Source of the DNA: Ornatilinea apprima
Lineage (GTDB): Bacteria > Chloroflexota > Anaerolineae > Anaerolineales > Anaerolineaceae
Assembly (NCBI RefSeq): GCF_001306115.1
Contig: NZ_LGCL01000002.1
Location: forward strand, 172,822 to 236,821
Direction: 5' to 3'
DNA length: 64,000 nt
Within the stretch, counting starts at the first letter, position 1, and each line of letters starts with the position of its first letter. A program made the translations under genes and the position numbers. The notes under the pieces were generated by a model that saw nothing but the letters and a program-made list of their open reading frames with translations, was not told the DNA's origin and searched no databases. Positions 1-9,045 of this stretch are shown in pieces.

Positions 1-427
1 GTCCCTTGGTTAACCCATACACGCCGTTATTTTCTACAATATAGACCATGGGCATGTTCCGGCGAATGATGTGCTTGAACTGCCCCATGCCGATACTGAC
101 GGTGTCTCCATCACCGCTCACACCGAGGCCCTTTAACCTTGTATCGCCAAACAAAGCCCCTTCAGCCAGAGACGGCATTCTTCCATGCAGCCCATTAAAT
201 CCAAAGCTGCGCCCCAGAAAATAGGTGGGGCTTTTGCTGGAGCAGCCAATACCGCTAAATTTAACAATCCGGGCCGGGTCAATACCCAACTCATAACACG
301 CAGAAATGATTTGCGCCGAAACAGAATTATGCCCACAGCCCTGGCACAAAGTGGAAGGAAGTCCTTTATAATCCGAACGCTGCATGCCAATTGCGTTGAC
401 GCTTTTTTCAGTTAATATATCAGCCAT
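1..427 (-). CDS. korB: 2-oxoacid:ferredoxin oxidoreductase, beta subunit (partial)
   Basis: This is the N-terminal 142 residues of the thiamine-diphosphate-binding beta subunit of a 2-oxoacid (probably 2-oxoglutarate or branched 2-oxoacid) ferredoxin oxidoreductase; the rest lies beyond base 1. Visible family features are the CQGCGH motif at residues 28-33, the GIGCSS segment, and the GDGD motif near residue 112 that begins the ThDP/Mg site. The ATG at 427-425 follows the korA stop codon (430-428) with no gap, so the two are translationally coupled. The enzyme oxidatively decarboxylates a 2-oxoacid to acyl-CoA and reduces ferredoxin in the cytoplasm. The exact substrate cannot be told from sequence. 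Confidence 0.9.
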   Translation of the reverse strand, partial: MADILTEKSVNAIGMQRSDYKGLPSTLCQGCGHNSVSAQIISACYELGIDPARIVKFSGIGCSSKSPTYFLGRSFGFNGLHGRMPSLAEGALFGDTRLKGLGVSGDGDTVSIGMGQFKHIIRRNMPMVYIVENNGVYGLTKG

Positions 428-2269
428 TTATTTACCCTCCGCGCGAATGACCTGCTCTTTGATCCATTTAGCGGTCAGCGGCAAACCGTCTAAATGCGAT
501 AATTGGATAAACCGGGTCGCCAATTCAGGCATGTCCAACATGAGCAACTGCTTTAATTGACCGTCACGATTGAGTTCCACAACATATACCTTTTTATAGG
601 CACGGGTAAAATCTGCGATTTTTTTCGAAAACGGGATAGAACGCACTCGTAAATAATCTGATGGAATGCCAACATCCTTAAGCAGCTTGCGTGCTTCCTG
701 AATTGCAAACTCCGCGGAGCCCATGGATATGATGGCAATCTCAGATCCTTGCATGGTTTCGATGATTGGTCCAGGCAGCGCCTCCCGCGATGATTGATAT
801 TTCGCGTCCAGGCGGGTCATCAAATTTTGCCAATCCTCACCGGTTTCGCTGTAATTGGCAAATTCATCATGCCCGGTGCCGCGAGCGAAATACGCAGCCG
901 CGGGATGCTGGTTGCCCATCACTGTCCGGTATGGAATATGATCGCCGTCAACATCCCAATATCGGCCCCATTTACCGTTCGTATCGATCATTTTCTGCAA
1001 ATCGTCTTCCCATAAAATCTTTCCCCTGTCTATTGGTTCGTCTGGGTATTGAAATGGTTTCGACATCCACTGGTTCATTCCCATGTCAAGGTCACTCAAA
1101 ACGATAACGGGAGTCTGATAGTGTTCAGCGATATCAAAAGCTCTCCAGCCAAGTTCAAAACACTCGTTGATTGAACCCGGAATCAAAATGATGAATTGAC
1201 AATCACCGTGACTGTGGAAAAATGCTTGCGTGAGGTCGCCTTGCGCGGTCCGCGTGGGTAGCCCTGTGCTGGGGCCTACGCGCTGCACATCCCAAACCAC
1301 CACCGGCACCTCCGAAAAATACGCCAATCCCAAATATTCAGACATCAAGCTCAATCCAGGGCCCGAGGTGGCCGTCATCGCGCGCAGACCGGCCCAGCCC
1401 GCTCCAATACTCATTCCTATGGCCGCCAGTTCATCCTCAGCTTGTACCACAGCATAGGTGCAGCGTTTTGTTTCTTTCTCTTTTCGCAAGAGCGGCAGGT
1501 ATTCATGCAACGCTTCCGGCAAAGAGGATGCCGGTGTAATGGGGTACCAGGCCAAAAACTGCACGCCGCCGTAGATGGAACCCAGCGCAGCAGCGGTATT
1601 TCCATCGGACATAATGCAATCTTGGGTTCCATTCATGGGCTCAACAAAATAATGGTCCGTCTTGACCAGGTTATCTCGCGCCCAATCAACCGCCAATTGA
1701 ATAATCGCCATATTCCCGTCAACCGCGGCCTGTTTCCCTTTGAAATGGAAATCGAGAGCCACGCGAATTTTTTCTAAGTCAATCCCCAACATTTGAGCCA
1801 GAATGCCAACATACACCATATTGGCAACATAATCGCGCATCTTTGGAGACACATTCGAATCTTTTGAAATCTGCTTGATTGGCATAGGATAGTAAGTTAC
1901 ATCAGCACGAGTGCGCGGTACCTGAATATCATCCGCATAAAAAAGAACGCCACCGGGAACAATGTAATCCAACTCTTTTTGAATGGTGGATGCATTCATA
2001 GCCACGACAATATCATCCTGTTCCACCCGCGCCAGCCAGCCCTCGCGGCTTAATCGCAGCGTGTACCAGGTTGGCAGTCCCTTAATATTGGAGGGAAATA
2101 TATTTTTTCCGGAGACAGGTATCCCCATTTTGAACAACGCCCTCAGCAGCGTTGTGTTAGCCGTCTGGCTGCCGGACCCATTTACCGTACTGAAGGTGAT
2201 GGAAAAATCATTGACAATGCGCTCGGCGGGCGTAGCCTGAAAAGGTTCAGTCTCATTCATTGGAGACAT
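428..2269 (-). CDS. korA: 2-oxoacid:ferredoxin oxidoreductase, fused gamma-alpha subunit
   Basis: About 613 residues. The N-terminal ~200 residues are the gamma (2-oxoacid:acceptor oxidoreductase) domain, with the glycine-rich SxVNGSGSQTAN segment near the start. The rest is the alpha domain (PFOR domain I/II type), with ITPASS and TSGPGLSLM motifs that bind the pyrimidine of ThDP at the alpha/beta interface. Fusion of gamma to alpha is normal for Kor-type enzymes. The frame stays open upstream to a GTG at 2302, which overlaps the regulator stop by 4 nt. I chose ATG 2269 because an AGGAG lies 10 nt before it; the upstream GTG/ATG pair is the alternative. It forms a complex with the korB product and supplies reduced ferredoxin during amino-acid or 2-oxoacid fermentation. 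Confidence 0.9.
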   Translation of the reverse strand: MSPMNETEPFQATPAERIVNDFSITFSTVNGSGSQTANTTLLRALFKMGIPVSGKNIFPSNIKGLPTWYTLRLSREGWLARVEQDDIVVAMNASTIQKELDYIVPGGVLFYADDIQVPRTRADVTYYPMPIKQISKDSNVSPKMRDYVANMVYVGILAQMLGIDLEKIRVALDFHFKGKQAAVDGNMAIIQLAVDWARDNLVKTDHYFVEPMNGTQDCIMSDGNTAAALGSIYGGVQFLAWYPITPASSLPEALHEYLPLLRKEKETKRCTYAVVQAEDELAAIGMSIGAGWAGLRAMTATSGPGLSLMSEYLGLAYFSEVPVVVWDVQRVGPSTGLPTRTAQGDLTQAFFHSHGDCQFIILIPGSINECFELGWRAFDIAEHYQTPVIVLSDLDMGMNQWMSKPFQYPDEPIDRGKILWEDDLQKMIDTNGKWGRYWDVDGDHIPYRTVMGNQHPAAAYFARGTGHDEFANYSETGEDWQNLMTRLDAKYQSSREALPGPIIETMQGSEIAIISMGSAEFAIQEARKLLKDVGIPSDYLRVRSIPFSKKIADFTRAYKKVYVVELNRDGQLKQLLMLDMPELATRFIQLSHLDGLPLTAKWIKEQVIRAEGK

Positions 2270-2298
2270 TTCGAATTTGCTCCTTTTAGATAGATTCA

Positions 2299-3003
2299 TC
2301 ACTCAAATTTTTGACGCGAGTCATCGTGCGGTCTTTGGTATAGAAGATTCATATGCTCAGTAAGCATTTTATAACCGCCAACCAGGTCACCTTTCTCCAG
2401 AGCACTGACAATCGACTGGTGATATTGCCATACAGCTTCCAGGTATGCCAGGTCAACAAAAGAATTCAATCCGGCCTGCTCATACATGTCCCAATACGCC
2501 TCGAGAAGCCCAAGCACAAACGGGTTCCTCAGACGCTTATATAACGTGATATGTAATTCACGGTGTTCCCATTGCGGAATCTGCGGCGGCCGGCTGCGGA
2601 GTTTCTCCATCGCTCGATCGACCAGTTGGTTTAGATAATGAATATCCTCGCCGGTAACCTGCGCAGCCACTTCATACCAGTAAGCCGCCTCTATTTTTTT
2701 TCGTAGATCAGAAAAATCCCGGAATAATTCCGGGTTTACTTCAATAGCATAATTGAGACTGATGTGAATGGCGTCTGAAAAATTATAGGGCAGCGGCTTA
2801 ATACCCGTTCGTGGCTTGACCTCAACTAGCTTCAGTGCTCTGGCTACTTCCAACTGCTCCCGCACACTGGCGGTGCTTACACCCATCTCCTGGCTTAATT
2901 CAGACAGAGTGGGCAGTCGCTGGGAATCCTGGCGCACATGCATTGCCAGATAGCTCAAAAAATTGGATAGGGATGGCTGTGATGCGGGTTGTTTTTTTAT
3001 CAT
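2299..3003 (-). CDS. GntR/FadR-family transcriptional regulator
   Basis: 234 residues. A winged helix-turn-helix occupies about residues 28-75 (LPTLSELSQEMGVSTASVRE recognition region). It is followed by an all-helical FCD-type ligand domain with spaced His/Asp/Glu residues (HRELH, YHQS, TEHM) that in this family bind a metal and a small organic acid. It is the first gene of the korA-korB unit and its end overlaps the korA frame, so it probably senses a 2-oxoacid or related acid and controls this operon. The ligand is inferred from context only. Confidence 0.85.
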   Translation of the reverse strand: MIKKQPASQPSLSNFLSYLAMHVRQDSQRLPTLSELSQEMGVSTASVREQLEVARALKLVEVKPRTGIKPLPYNFSDAIHISLNYAIEVNPELFRDFSDLRKKIEAAYWYEVAAQVTGEDIHYLNQLVDRAMEKLRSRPPQIPQWEHRELHITLYKRLRNPFVLGLLEAYWDMYEQAGLNSFVDLAYLEAVWQYHQSIVSALEKGDLVGGYKMLTEHMNLLYQRPHDDSRQKFE

Positions 3004-3127
3004 TTCTGGCTTTCAGAACAAATCATCAGATTAATTAGATCATTTGCTCTGCAGCCAGTATAACATCTTTAATCGTCCCGTTCAATGAGACGTTTGTAAT
3101 GTAGTTTCAATTACAATTCACATTTGT

Positions 3128-3970
3128 TCATTCAATATTAAATATTTCAGGGAGTTCCGCCAGCGTATGCGCTAAAAAAGTTCCATGCCAGGTCAAAAGT
3201 CGGCCATCCACCAACCGAATCCGATGGCTTTTACCAGCTGGTGTGTCCACAAACAGTTTCAAGAATAATGAAATATGCCCGGAAGAATATGCGAACGGCT
3301 CCGAAGGCAGCAAAATGATCTCCGGTTGACCTTCAACAATCTCATCCAACGTTACTCGTGGATAGCGCACATCGCGAAGACCAGGATCTTCCGCTTTTTT
3401 CAGACCCAGATCTGCTTCCAGCGGATACAGGCGCTGGCGTGTCTCAAAGATATTCTCACCCCCAAACTGGCGAATCACATCGCCCGGATAGGTATCACCG
3501 TTAAAGACCATCCACCATGGCTGCGCAAGTTCATCAATTGACTGCCAGATCGGACAGAAGACGCGCCGCTTAGGTTCAGAAACCCGGCTGGCCCGAAACC
3601 ACTCCCAGCTTCTCTCTAGCATGTCCACCCGCGCTGCCGCCGGTTGGCTCTTTAATAACCGCGCGATTTCCCACAAATCGCTAAGCGCCTGCTCGATGGT
3701 CTTGGGAAATTGCAGCACAACAGGGATGCCCAATTCCTGCAGCTCTTCGATATCCTTTTGTGAATTTTCCTCCGGGTTGCCAAAGACAAAATCCGGGTGC
3801 AGGCTAAAAACCTGCTCAATATTCAACTTTTTCGGTGAACCAATCTTTATCACCTGTTGATTTAGGGCAGATGATGAAAGGCAAAACTCGGTAACACCGA
3901 CTAGAGTGTTACCGAGTCCTAAATCCACAATGCTTTGCGTAACCGATGGAACCAGAGAAATCACTCTCAT
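3128..3970 (-). CDS. BtuF/TroA-fold binding protein without signal peptide
   Basis: 280 residues of the helical-backbone metal/cobalamin/siderophore receptor family (BtuF-like). The start MRVISLVPSVTQSIVDLGLG and the segment HPDFVFGNPEEN are typical of its first lobe. The usual family member is a periplasmic or lipoprotein ABC-transport receptor, but this one begins directly at the fold, with no signal peptide or lipobox. No permease or ATPase gene is adjacent. It is the last gene of the unit with mrp and ricT, 26 nt after ricT. A cytosolic role in corrinoid or metal handling is possible; function is not established. Confidence 0.75.
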   Translation of the reverse strand: MRVISLVPSVTQSIVDLGLGNTLVGVTEFCLSSSALNQQVIKIGSPKKLNIEQVFSLHPDFVFGNPEENSQKDIEELQELGIPVVLQFPKTIEQALSDLWEIARLLKSQPAAARVDMLERSWEWFRASRVSEPKRRVFCPIWQSIDELAQPWWMVFNGDTYPGDVIRQFGGENIFETRQRLYPLEADLGLKKAEDPGLRDVRYPRVTLDEIVEGQPEIILLPSEPFAYSSGHISLFLKLFVDTPAGKSHRIRLVDGRLLTWHGTFLAHTLAELPEIFNIE

Positions 3971-3996
3971 CTTTCACAAAGCCCTTTCGAACCGCA

Positions 3997-4920
3997 TTAC
4001 TCGTTCAAATTGCTTACGCCTTCATCGCCTTCGTCATCAGTCTCAGCATCCTCCGGGCTGCTTACCGGGTTTTCGATCGGGCGGCCCCGCTCATCCAGGC
4101 GTTGAATTTCGTCCTTGTTAAAAGTCTTGCGGCCTTGTTCAGGAATATCGACTACAACCATTTCCCGTAGGGTCATAACCTCTACGACCTTCCCCTCACC
4201 TGCTGGTGTACTGACACGCTTATTTCGCTTAGGCAGAGTCTTACGCAGTTTGGAATACAACTCATATTCATAATTCAAACAGCAGCGCAGCCGTCCGCAC
4301 ATGCCAGTGATTTCCGAAGGGGTCAACGAAATTCCTTGCTCTTTAGCCATCTTAATCGAGATCGAATTGAAATCGGTTAAGAATGCCGAGCAACAGCGCT
4401 TTTCCAGCCCGCAGGCGCCAATTCCCTCTAATATTTTTGCCACATCACGCGGACCGATCTGGCGCAGTTCGACCTGAGAGGCTGGGTAATATTTTTGCAC
4501 AGCCTTGCGTAAATTCTTGACATCAATCTTTTCTTCGGTGTCGTTGCTAAAGAGTATCGAAAGTCGACTGCCATCAAAACTAAACTCAGCGACCACAATC
4601 TTCACCCCAGACAGCCGCAGCTCTTTGGTTTTCTGACGAGCCAGCTCAACAACCTGCTCTTCTTTGCGCGCCCAATCCTGTCGCAAGACCAGATCGCGCG
4701 GTGTGGCTTTGCGGTCAATGGCTTTCCAAGGGCCTTCGCCGACGTCTTGATCGTCCTTCACCCATTGAATAACTTCGCCGAGCTGCCACCCGCGCGCGGT
4801 TTCCACCACCACGCGATCGCCAATTTTCAATTCAGGCAAATTGGTAGCGTCAAAATGGTAGATTTTCCCTACCTTCGAAAACCGCAGCCCGACTAGTTTT
4901 GGACTTCCCGCTTGAGACAT
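3997..4920 (-). CDS. ricT: RicT/YaaT-like PSP1-domain protein
   Basis: 307 residues with the PSP1 C-terminal domain. The N-terminal part carries the VGLRFSKVGKIYHFD segment; the centre holds the family's conserved cysteine region (GACGLEKRCC, then MCGRLRCCLNYE at about residues 195-220). In Bacillus, RicT (YaaT) joins RicA and RicF in a complex carrying [4Fe-4S] clusters that affects RNase Y-dependent mRNA maturation. The acidic C-terminal tail (about 25 residues) looks disordered. It lies 5 nt after the Mrp-type Fe-S carrier gene, a neighbour that fits a cluster-binding protein. Gene symbol is by family resemblance. Confidence 0.85.
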   Translation of the reverse strand: MSQAGSPKLVGLRFSKVGKIYHFDATNLPELKIGDRVVVETARGWQLGEVIQWVKDDQDVGEGPWKAIDRKATPRDLVLRQDWARKEEQVVELARQKTKELRLSGVKIVVAEFSFDGSRLSILFSNDTEEKIDVKNLRKAVQKYYPASQVELRQIGPRDVAKILEGIGACGLEKRCCSAFLTDFNSISIKMAKEQGISLTPSEITGMCGRLRCCLNYEYELYSKLRKTLPKRNKRVSTPAGEGKVVEVMTLREMVVVDIPEQGRKTFNKDEIQRLDERGRPIENPVSSPEDAETDDEGDEGVSNLNE

Positions 4921-4925
4921 CAGGT

Positions 4926-5999
4926 TTACTCGCCTAAATGGATGGAAACGCCGTGCGATTGAATCGCTGCCACGCTTAAAGCAGCCGCGATCTTCTCCGC
5001 AAGGCCCCGCAGCGCGCGAGCCGGCGCCGAATCTGGATTGGAGACCACAACCGGCACACCGTTGTCACCGCTAATTCGCACCGAGGGATCCATAGGAATG
5101 CCACCCATAAAATCAACATTAGCCGCTTCGGCCAGTTTTTCACCGCCGCCGCTGCCAAACACGTCCATCCGCTGCCCGTCCGGTAATTCTAAATAACTCA
5201 TATTCTCAATCACACCGAGAAGGGGCACATTCAATTTGCGGAACATTTCTAATCCGCGCCGGGCGTCTTCCAAAGAAACCGCCTGCGGCAGAGTTACAAT
5301 CACACCGCCGCTCAACGGCACATGCTGAGCCAGGCTCAACTGCACATCGCCGGTTCCTGGCGGCAGGTCCACCACCAGATAGTCCAGCTCGCCCCAATCC
5401 ACATCTTGCAGGAACTGCTGAATAGCCGAATGCAGCAGCGGGCCGCGCCAGATCAGAGGCTGATCCGGTTTAACCATGAAGCCAATCGAAATCATCTTCA
5501 CGCCATACGCCTCAGCCGGCATCATTTTCTTGCCGGGTTGGGGCGGCAAACCATCCACGCCCATCATGGTGGGAACATTGGGACCGTAAATATCCGCGTC
5601 CAGCAAACCTACTTTCGCTCCGCTTTGTGCCAGCGAGACGGCTACATTCACCGCCACGGTACTTTTTCCAACGCCGCCTTTTCCAGACGCGATGGCAACA
5701 ATATTCTTGACCGCCAATGCCATTTGATCACGATTCTGGCCATCCGATCTCACGCGCGCACCCATTTTGATTTGGATTTCTTTCACTCCGTCCACCATCG
5801 ACACGGCCTGGCGTGCTTCCGACTCGATTTGGTTGCGCAATGGGCAGGCTGGCGTGGTCAATTCAATGGTGAAAGAGATCTTACCATCATTAGCCACTAA
5901 ATCTTTAATCATTCCGAGGGTAACAAGATCTCGATGCAGCTCCGGTTCTTGAACGGTTCGCAATGCGTCTAAAACGCGGTCTTGTAGTGAAGTAGACAT
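4926..5999 (-). CDS. mrp: Mrp/ApbC-family iron-sulfur cluster carrier ATPase
   Basis: 357 residues. An N-terminal MIP18/DUF59 domain (about 1-85, with TTPACPL) precedes a deviant Walker A P-loop NTPase (GKGGVGKST near residue 110; GLLDADIYGPNVP; DLPPGTGD). The family delivers Fe-S clusters to apoproteins in the cytoplasm as a dimer. The C-terminal CxxC that binds the bridging cluster in ApbC is not present: the equivalent stretch reads ENMSYLELPDGQRMDVFG, as in several non-proteobacterial Mrp proteins, so cluster ligands must come from elsewhere, such as the N-terminal domain. It is co-transcribed with a small Cys-rich protein upstream (12 nt) and ricT downstream (5 nt). Confidence 0.9.
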   Translation of the reverse strand: MSTSLQDRVLDALRTVQEPELHRDLVTLGMIKDLVANDGKISFTIELTTPACPLRNQIESEARQAVSMVDGVKEIQIKMGARVRSDGQNRDQMALAVKNIVAIASGKGGVGKSTVAVNVAVSLAQSGAKVGLLDADIYGPNVPTMMGVDGLPPQPGKKMMPAEAYGVKMISIGFMVKPDQPLIWRGPLLHSAIQQFLQDVDWGELDYLVVDLPPGTGDVQLSLAQHVPLSGGVIVTLPQAVSLEDARRGLEMFRKLNVPLLGVIENMSYLELPDGQRMDVFGSGGGEKLAEAANVDFMGGIPMDPSVRISGDNGVPVVVSNPDSAPARALRGLAEKIAAALSVAAIQSHGVSIHLGE

Positions 6000-6011
6000 T
6001 CTTTTTTCCTT

Positions 6012-6362
6012 TCAACTCCGTTTCCGGTGTTTACTTTTCGTCCTCTGCTCATTGAGGTACTGTCGATATTCCTCACGATGAGCTTCATACTCTTTGATCA
6101 ACTCTTCGTCATCCCCCTTAAAGCGCCGGATCGTCCTTTGCGCGCATTGTGTGCAGCCACGCATTGCCCGGAAAGAATCCGAATTACAGGTAACGCAGCC
6201 GCCCAGCCTGGCCATCATCAGCACAAAACCGCATTGAGAAACTCGGTCCGCATCAGGAGTGATCAATTGATCCACCAGATGGTTCCATTTATCTCCACGC
6301 AGATCGGCCAGATCCGGAATCACTCGCAAGGGAAAGATTAAATCCGTGTCTGGGTTGTTCAT
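6012..6362 (-). CDS. Small cysteine-rich protein of unknown function
   Basis: 116 residues; I do not recognise the family. It has a central Cys cluster (QCGF, then GGCVTCNSDSFRAMRGCTQCAQRT, giving at least five closely spaced Cys) followed by a charged helical tail ending in basic residues. The spacing C-x2-C, x9-11, C-x2-C resembles a metal or Fe-S site. It is the first gene of the unit mrp-ricT-btuF-like, 12 nt before mrp, so it may be a client or partner of the Fe-S carrier. That is inference. Confidence 0.7.
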   Translation of the reverse strand: MNNPDTDLIFPLRVIPDLADLRGDKWNHLVDQLITPDADRVSQCGFVLMMARLGGCVTCNSDSFRAMRGCTQCAQRTIRRFKGDDEELIKEYEAHREEYRQYLNEQRTKSKHRKRS

Positions 6363-6475
6363 TCAGGTTCTTTCCTTATCCGTTATAGTAGCTGCCTGTC
6401 TGGTATATTCTATCACCCTTATACCTTTAGTCAAGCGCACCCGCCCATTCGTATTTAACGTATCCGGTTTGTCTG

Positions 6476-6481
6476 TATAAT
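6476..6481 (+). promoter_or_regulatory. Possible -10 element before the nucleoside kinase
   Basis: A TATAAT hexamer lies 39 nt before the chosen start at 6520. The -35 region is AT-rich but not close to consensus (ATTTAA-like at 17 nt). The divergent small Cys-rich gene starts at 6362, so this intergenic stretch must hold promoters for both sides. Confidence 0.35.
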
Positions 6482-6519
6482 GGATTTGTAGTAAAGGCAT
6501 GCGAACAGGGAGAAGAGCT

Positions 6520-7860
6520 ATGTCAAAACTAGATTTTGTGATTAAACGCACCGGGGCGCGAGTTCCGTTTAATCCCGATCGAATTACTAACGCCATTTAT
6601 CGCGCCGCGGTCGCCGTTGGAGGGCGAGACCGCTCTACAGCCGAGAACCTGACTCGCCAGGTGGTACAAATGCTGGAGCAAACAACGCCAGCCGGTAAAG
6701 ACCCCACCGTGGAAGAAATTCAGGATATGGTGGAAAAAATCCTCATCGAAAACGGGCATGCTAGAGTCGCGAAAGCCTACATTCTATACCGCGAAGAGCG
6801 CGCCCGCCGCCGACGTGAAACCGCTAAGCTGGCTTCACAGCCTTCAGAAAATATTCCCTGGTCAAAAATTTGGAAGGTGCTCGATTGGGCAGTCAACCAC
6901 AATCTGCACACCATCTCTACTATGAACCAGCGAATTGGCCGTGGTGAGTTTCCCCAAATCGTAGTGGAATCTGAATCCGCCTACCAGGCCGACCTGGAAA
7001 ACGCTGTCGAACTGATTTTTGAAAAATCCAGTCAACTGCGTCTGGTGATCATCACCGGCCCATCTTCTTCTGGAAAAACCACCACCACCACCAAGATTGC
7101 ACAGCGCATGTCACACGCTGGTTTTAAGCTTGCCACCCTCAATGTAGACAATTATTTCTACGACCTAGCCATGCATCCCAAAGATGAGTTTGGCGATTAC
7201 GATTTTGAAACCCCGCAGGCTCTTGATTTGGAGTTAATAAACCAGCACCTATTGAGTTTGATTAACGGAAAGAAGGTTTTGCTGCCTTCGTATGACTTCA
7301 AGACCGGCACTCGCCGCCTGGAAGCCACCCCTATGCAGCTAAAAAATAATGAAATCATCCTTATCGACAGCCTTCACGGTCTGTATCGCGAAATGACAGC
7401 CGGCATACCCCTGGAAAACCAGTTCCGCCTCTACCTTGAACCTCTGCTTCAAATGAAAGATTACAACAACCAGTACATCCGCTGGACCGATCTGCGCCTG
7501 ATTCGCCGCATGCTACGGGACGCCACGCACCGCGCCTACGATCCGCGTCAGACTTTAGAGCACTGGCATTATGTGCGGTCCAGTGAGTTGCGGAATATTA
7601 TTCCTTACATCAACACCACCGACTATATTATCAATACCGCCATGCCCTACGAAATCGCGCTCTACCGGCCCAAGTTGCTGGCCCATTTCACTCAGTGGGA
7701 GCATGATTATCATGGTAACCCCTTGCGCCAGGATGCTTACGAACGCGCCGAGCGCGTGCGCGGCTTACTCTCAAGCGTTATCGGGGTTACAGACGACTCA
7801 TCCGTCCCTGGCGATTCCGTCCTGCGTGAATTTATTGGCGGAAGTATCTACGAACAATAG
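6520..7860 (+). CDS. ATP-cone domain fused to uridine-kinase-like nucleoside kinase
   Basis: 446 residues. Residues 1-90 form an ATP-cone (DFVIKRTGARVPFNPDRI...), a nucleotide-sensing module best known from ribonucleotide reductases and NrdR. Then comes a uridine kinase/phosphoribulokinase-like P-loop domain, with Walker A GPSSSGKT near residue 175, the TLNVDNYFYD segment and a DSLHGLY motif. It likely phosphorylates a nucleoside in the cytoplasm under nucleotide control. The frame is open to an ATG at 6499, but 6520 is preceded by GGGAGAAG and starts at the ATP-cone. The next gene follows after 8 nt. Confidence 0.85.
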   Translation: MSKLDFVIKRTGARVPFNPDRITNAIYRAAVAVGGRDRSTAENLTRQVVQMLEQTTPAGKDPTVEEIQDMVEKILIENGHARVAKAYILYREERARRRRETAKLASQPSENIPWSKIWKVLDWAVNHNLHTISTMNQRIGRGEFPQIVVESESAYQADLENAVELIFEKSSQLRLVIITGPSSSGKTTTTTKIAQRMSHAGFKLATLNVDNYFYDLAMHPKDEFGDYDFETPQALDLELINQHLLSLINGKKVLLPSYDFKTGTRRLEATPMQLKNNEIILIDSLHGLYREMTAGIPLENQFRLYLEPLLQMKDYNNQYIRWTDLRLIRRMLRDATHRAYDPRQTLEHWHYVRSSELRNIIPYINTTDYIINTAMPYEIALYRPKLLAHFTQWEHDYHGNPLRQDAYERAERVRGLLSSVIGVTDDSSVPGDSVLREFIGGSIYEQ

Positions 7861-7868
7861 AGGTAAGC

Positions 7869-9026
7869 ATGGATAACTTTTCTTTCTACAACCCCACCCG
7901 CATCGTTTTTGGCAAAGGCTCTATCGCCAACCTGCCTACACAATTAGCAACCGATCAATCCATCCTCATGCTCTACGGTGGCGGTTCGATCAAAAAGAAC
8001 TTCATCTACAATGATGTCAAAGCAGCGCTCGCCGGTTATCGTGTGATTGAATTTGGCGGGGTGCCCTCCAACCCGGAATATGAAGTCTGCATGCAGGCTG
8101 CCGACGTGGTTTTACGCGAAAAAATCGGCTTCATTTTGGCCGTAGGCGGCGGATCGGTGATTGACGCTGCCAAATTCATCGCAGCCGTGGCGCGCAATCC
8201 GCAGGTCGAGGCCTGGGATATTGTCAGCAAAAAAGCGCCTCTTCGTGGCGCGCTGCCAATAGGTGTGGTGTTGACCCTGGCGGCTACCGGTTCAGAAATG
8301 AACAATATCAGCGTCATATCCCGCAAAAGCACACAGGAAAAATACGCCTTTTCCTCTGATGCCCTATACCCCCAATTTTCAATCCTCGATCCCCAGACCA
8401 CCTACACCCTGCCGGTCGAGCAGATCCGCAACGGGCTGGTGGACGCATTTATCCATGCTGGCGAGCAGTACATGACCTTCCCCAACCGCAACCCCCTGGT
8501 GGACCGGCAGGCAGAAGCCATTTTCAGCACGCTGATCGAGATTGCCCAAGACGCGCTGCGCACCCCCGCGGATTACGACGCGCGCGCCGCCTATATGTGG
8601 TGCGCCACCCAGGCCCTCAACGGACATCTGCGCTGCGGCGCGCCGCAAGATTGGGCTACCCACCGCATCGGCCACGAGCTAACCGCCCTCTACGGCCTTG
8701 CACATGCTGAATCTTTGGCGCCCATCTGGATTTCACTGCTGCGATATAAACTGGAAGATAAAATGGAGAAATTAGCGCAGTACGGCCGCCGCTTGTGGAA
8801 TTTGAAGATGCCTGACCCGCGCGCGCTGGCCGGTCAGGCCATCGACCGAACGGAGGCTTTCTTCAACAGCATCGGCATGCCCACTCATTTGCGTGAATTT
8901 GGCGTCGATGCTGAAGCCGCTGCCCGCGAAATTGAGCACCGCTTTACTGAGCGCAACGTGGTTTGGGGTGAAAACCAGGATATCACGCCGGAAGTGTCGG
9001 CTGAAATTGTCCGTCAAGCGGTTTAA
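7869..9026 (+). CDS. Iron-containing alcohol dehydrogenase, YqhD/BdhA type
   Basis: 385 residues of the group III (iron) alcohol dehydrogenase family. The Rossmann part has the GGGSxxDxAKF motif (GGGSVIDAAKFIA), followed by AATGSEMN. Metal ligands are visible as NGLVDAFIHAGEQY (Asp, His) and THRIGHELTALYGLAHAE (two His). The overall pattern matches NAD(P)H-dependent butanol dehydrogenase/aldehyde reductases such as YqhD, about 385 residues. It would reduce aldehydes to alcohols in fermentation or detoxification. It follows the nucleoside kinase by 8 nt and ends at a bidirectional terminator. Confidence 0.9.
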   Translation: MDNFSFYNPTRIVFGKGSIANLPTQLATDQSILMLYGGGSIKKNFIYNDVKAALAGYRVIEFGGVPSNPEYEVCMQAADVVLREKIGFILAVGGGSVIDAAKFIAAVARNPQVEAWDIVSKKAPLRGALPIGVVLTLAATGSEMNNISVISRKSTQEKYAFSSDALYPQFSILDPQTTYTLPVEQIRNGLVDAFIHAGEQYMTFPNRNPLVDRQAEAIFSTLIEIAQDALRTPADYDARAAYMWCATQALNGHLRCGAPQDWATHRIGHELTALYGLAHAESLAPIWISLLRYKLEDKMEKLAQYGRRLWNLKMPDPRALAGQAIDRTEAFFNSIGMPTHLREFGVDAEAAAREIEHRFTERNVVWGENQDITPEVSAEIVRQAV

Positions 9027-9045
9027 TATGGGAAATGAGTTATAA

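Noticed and set aside
3004..3127. GntR operator in the AT-rich GATTAATTAGATC region before the regulator gene
   Set aside because: The dyad is imperfect and short, and does not match a known FadR-family operator well enough to list.
5322..5900. Open frame of about 190 codons opposite mrp
   Set aside because: His/Arg/Gln-rich translation with no domain; an antisense shadow of a conserved gene.
6363..6596. Minus-strand open frame between the Cys-rich gene and the kinase
   Set aside because: It covers the kinase start and the promoter region, with no domain or ribosome-binding site.
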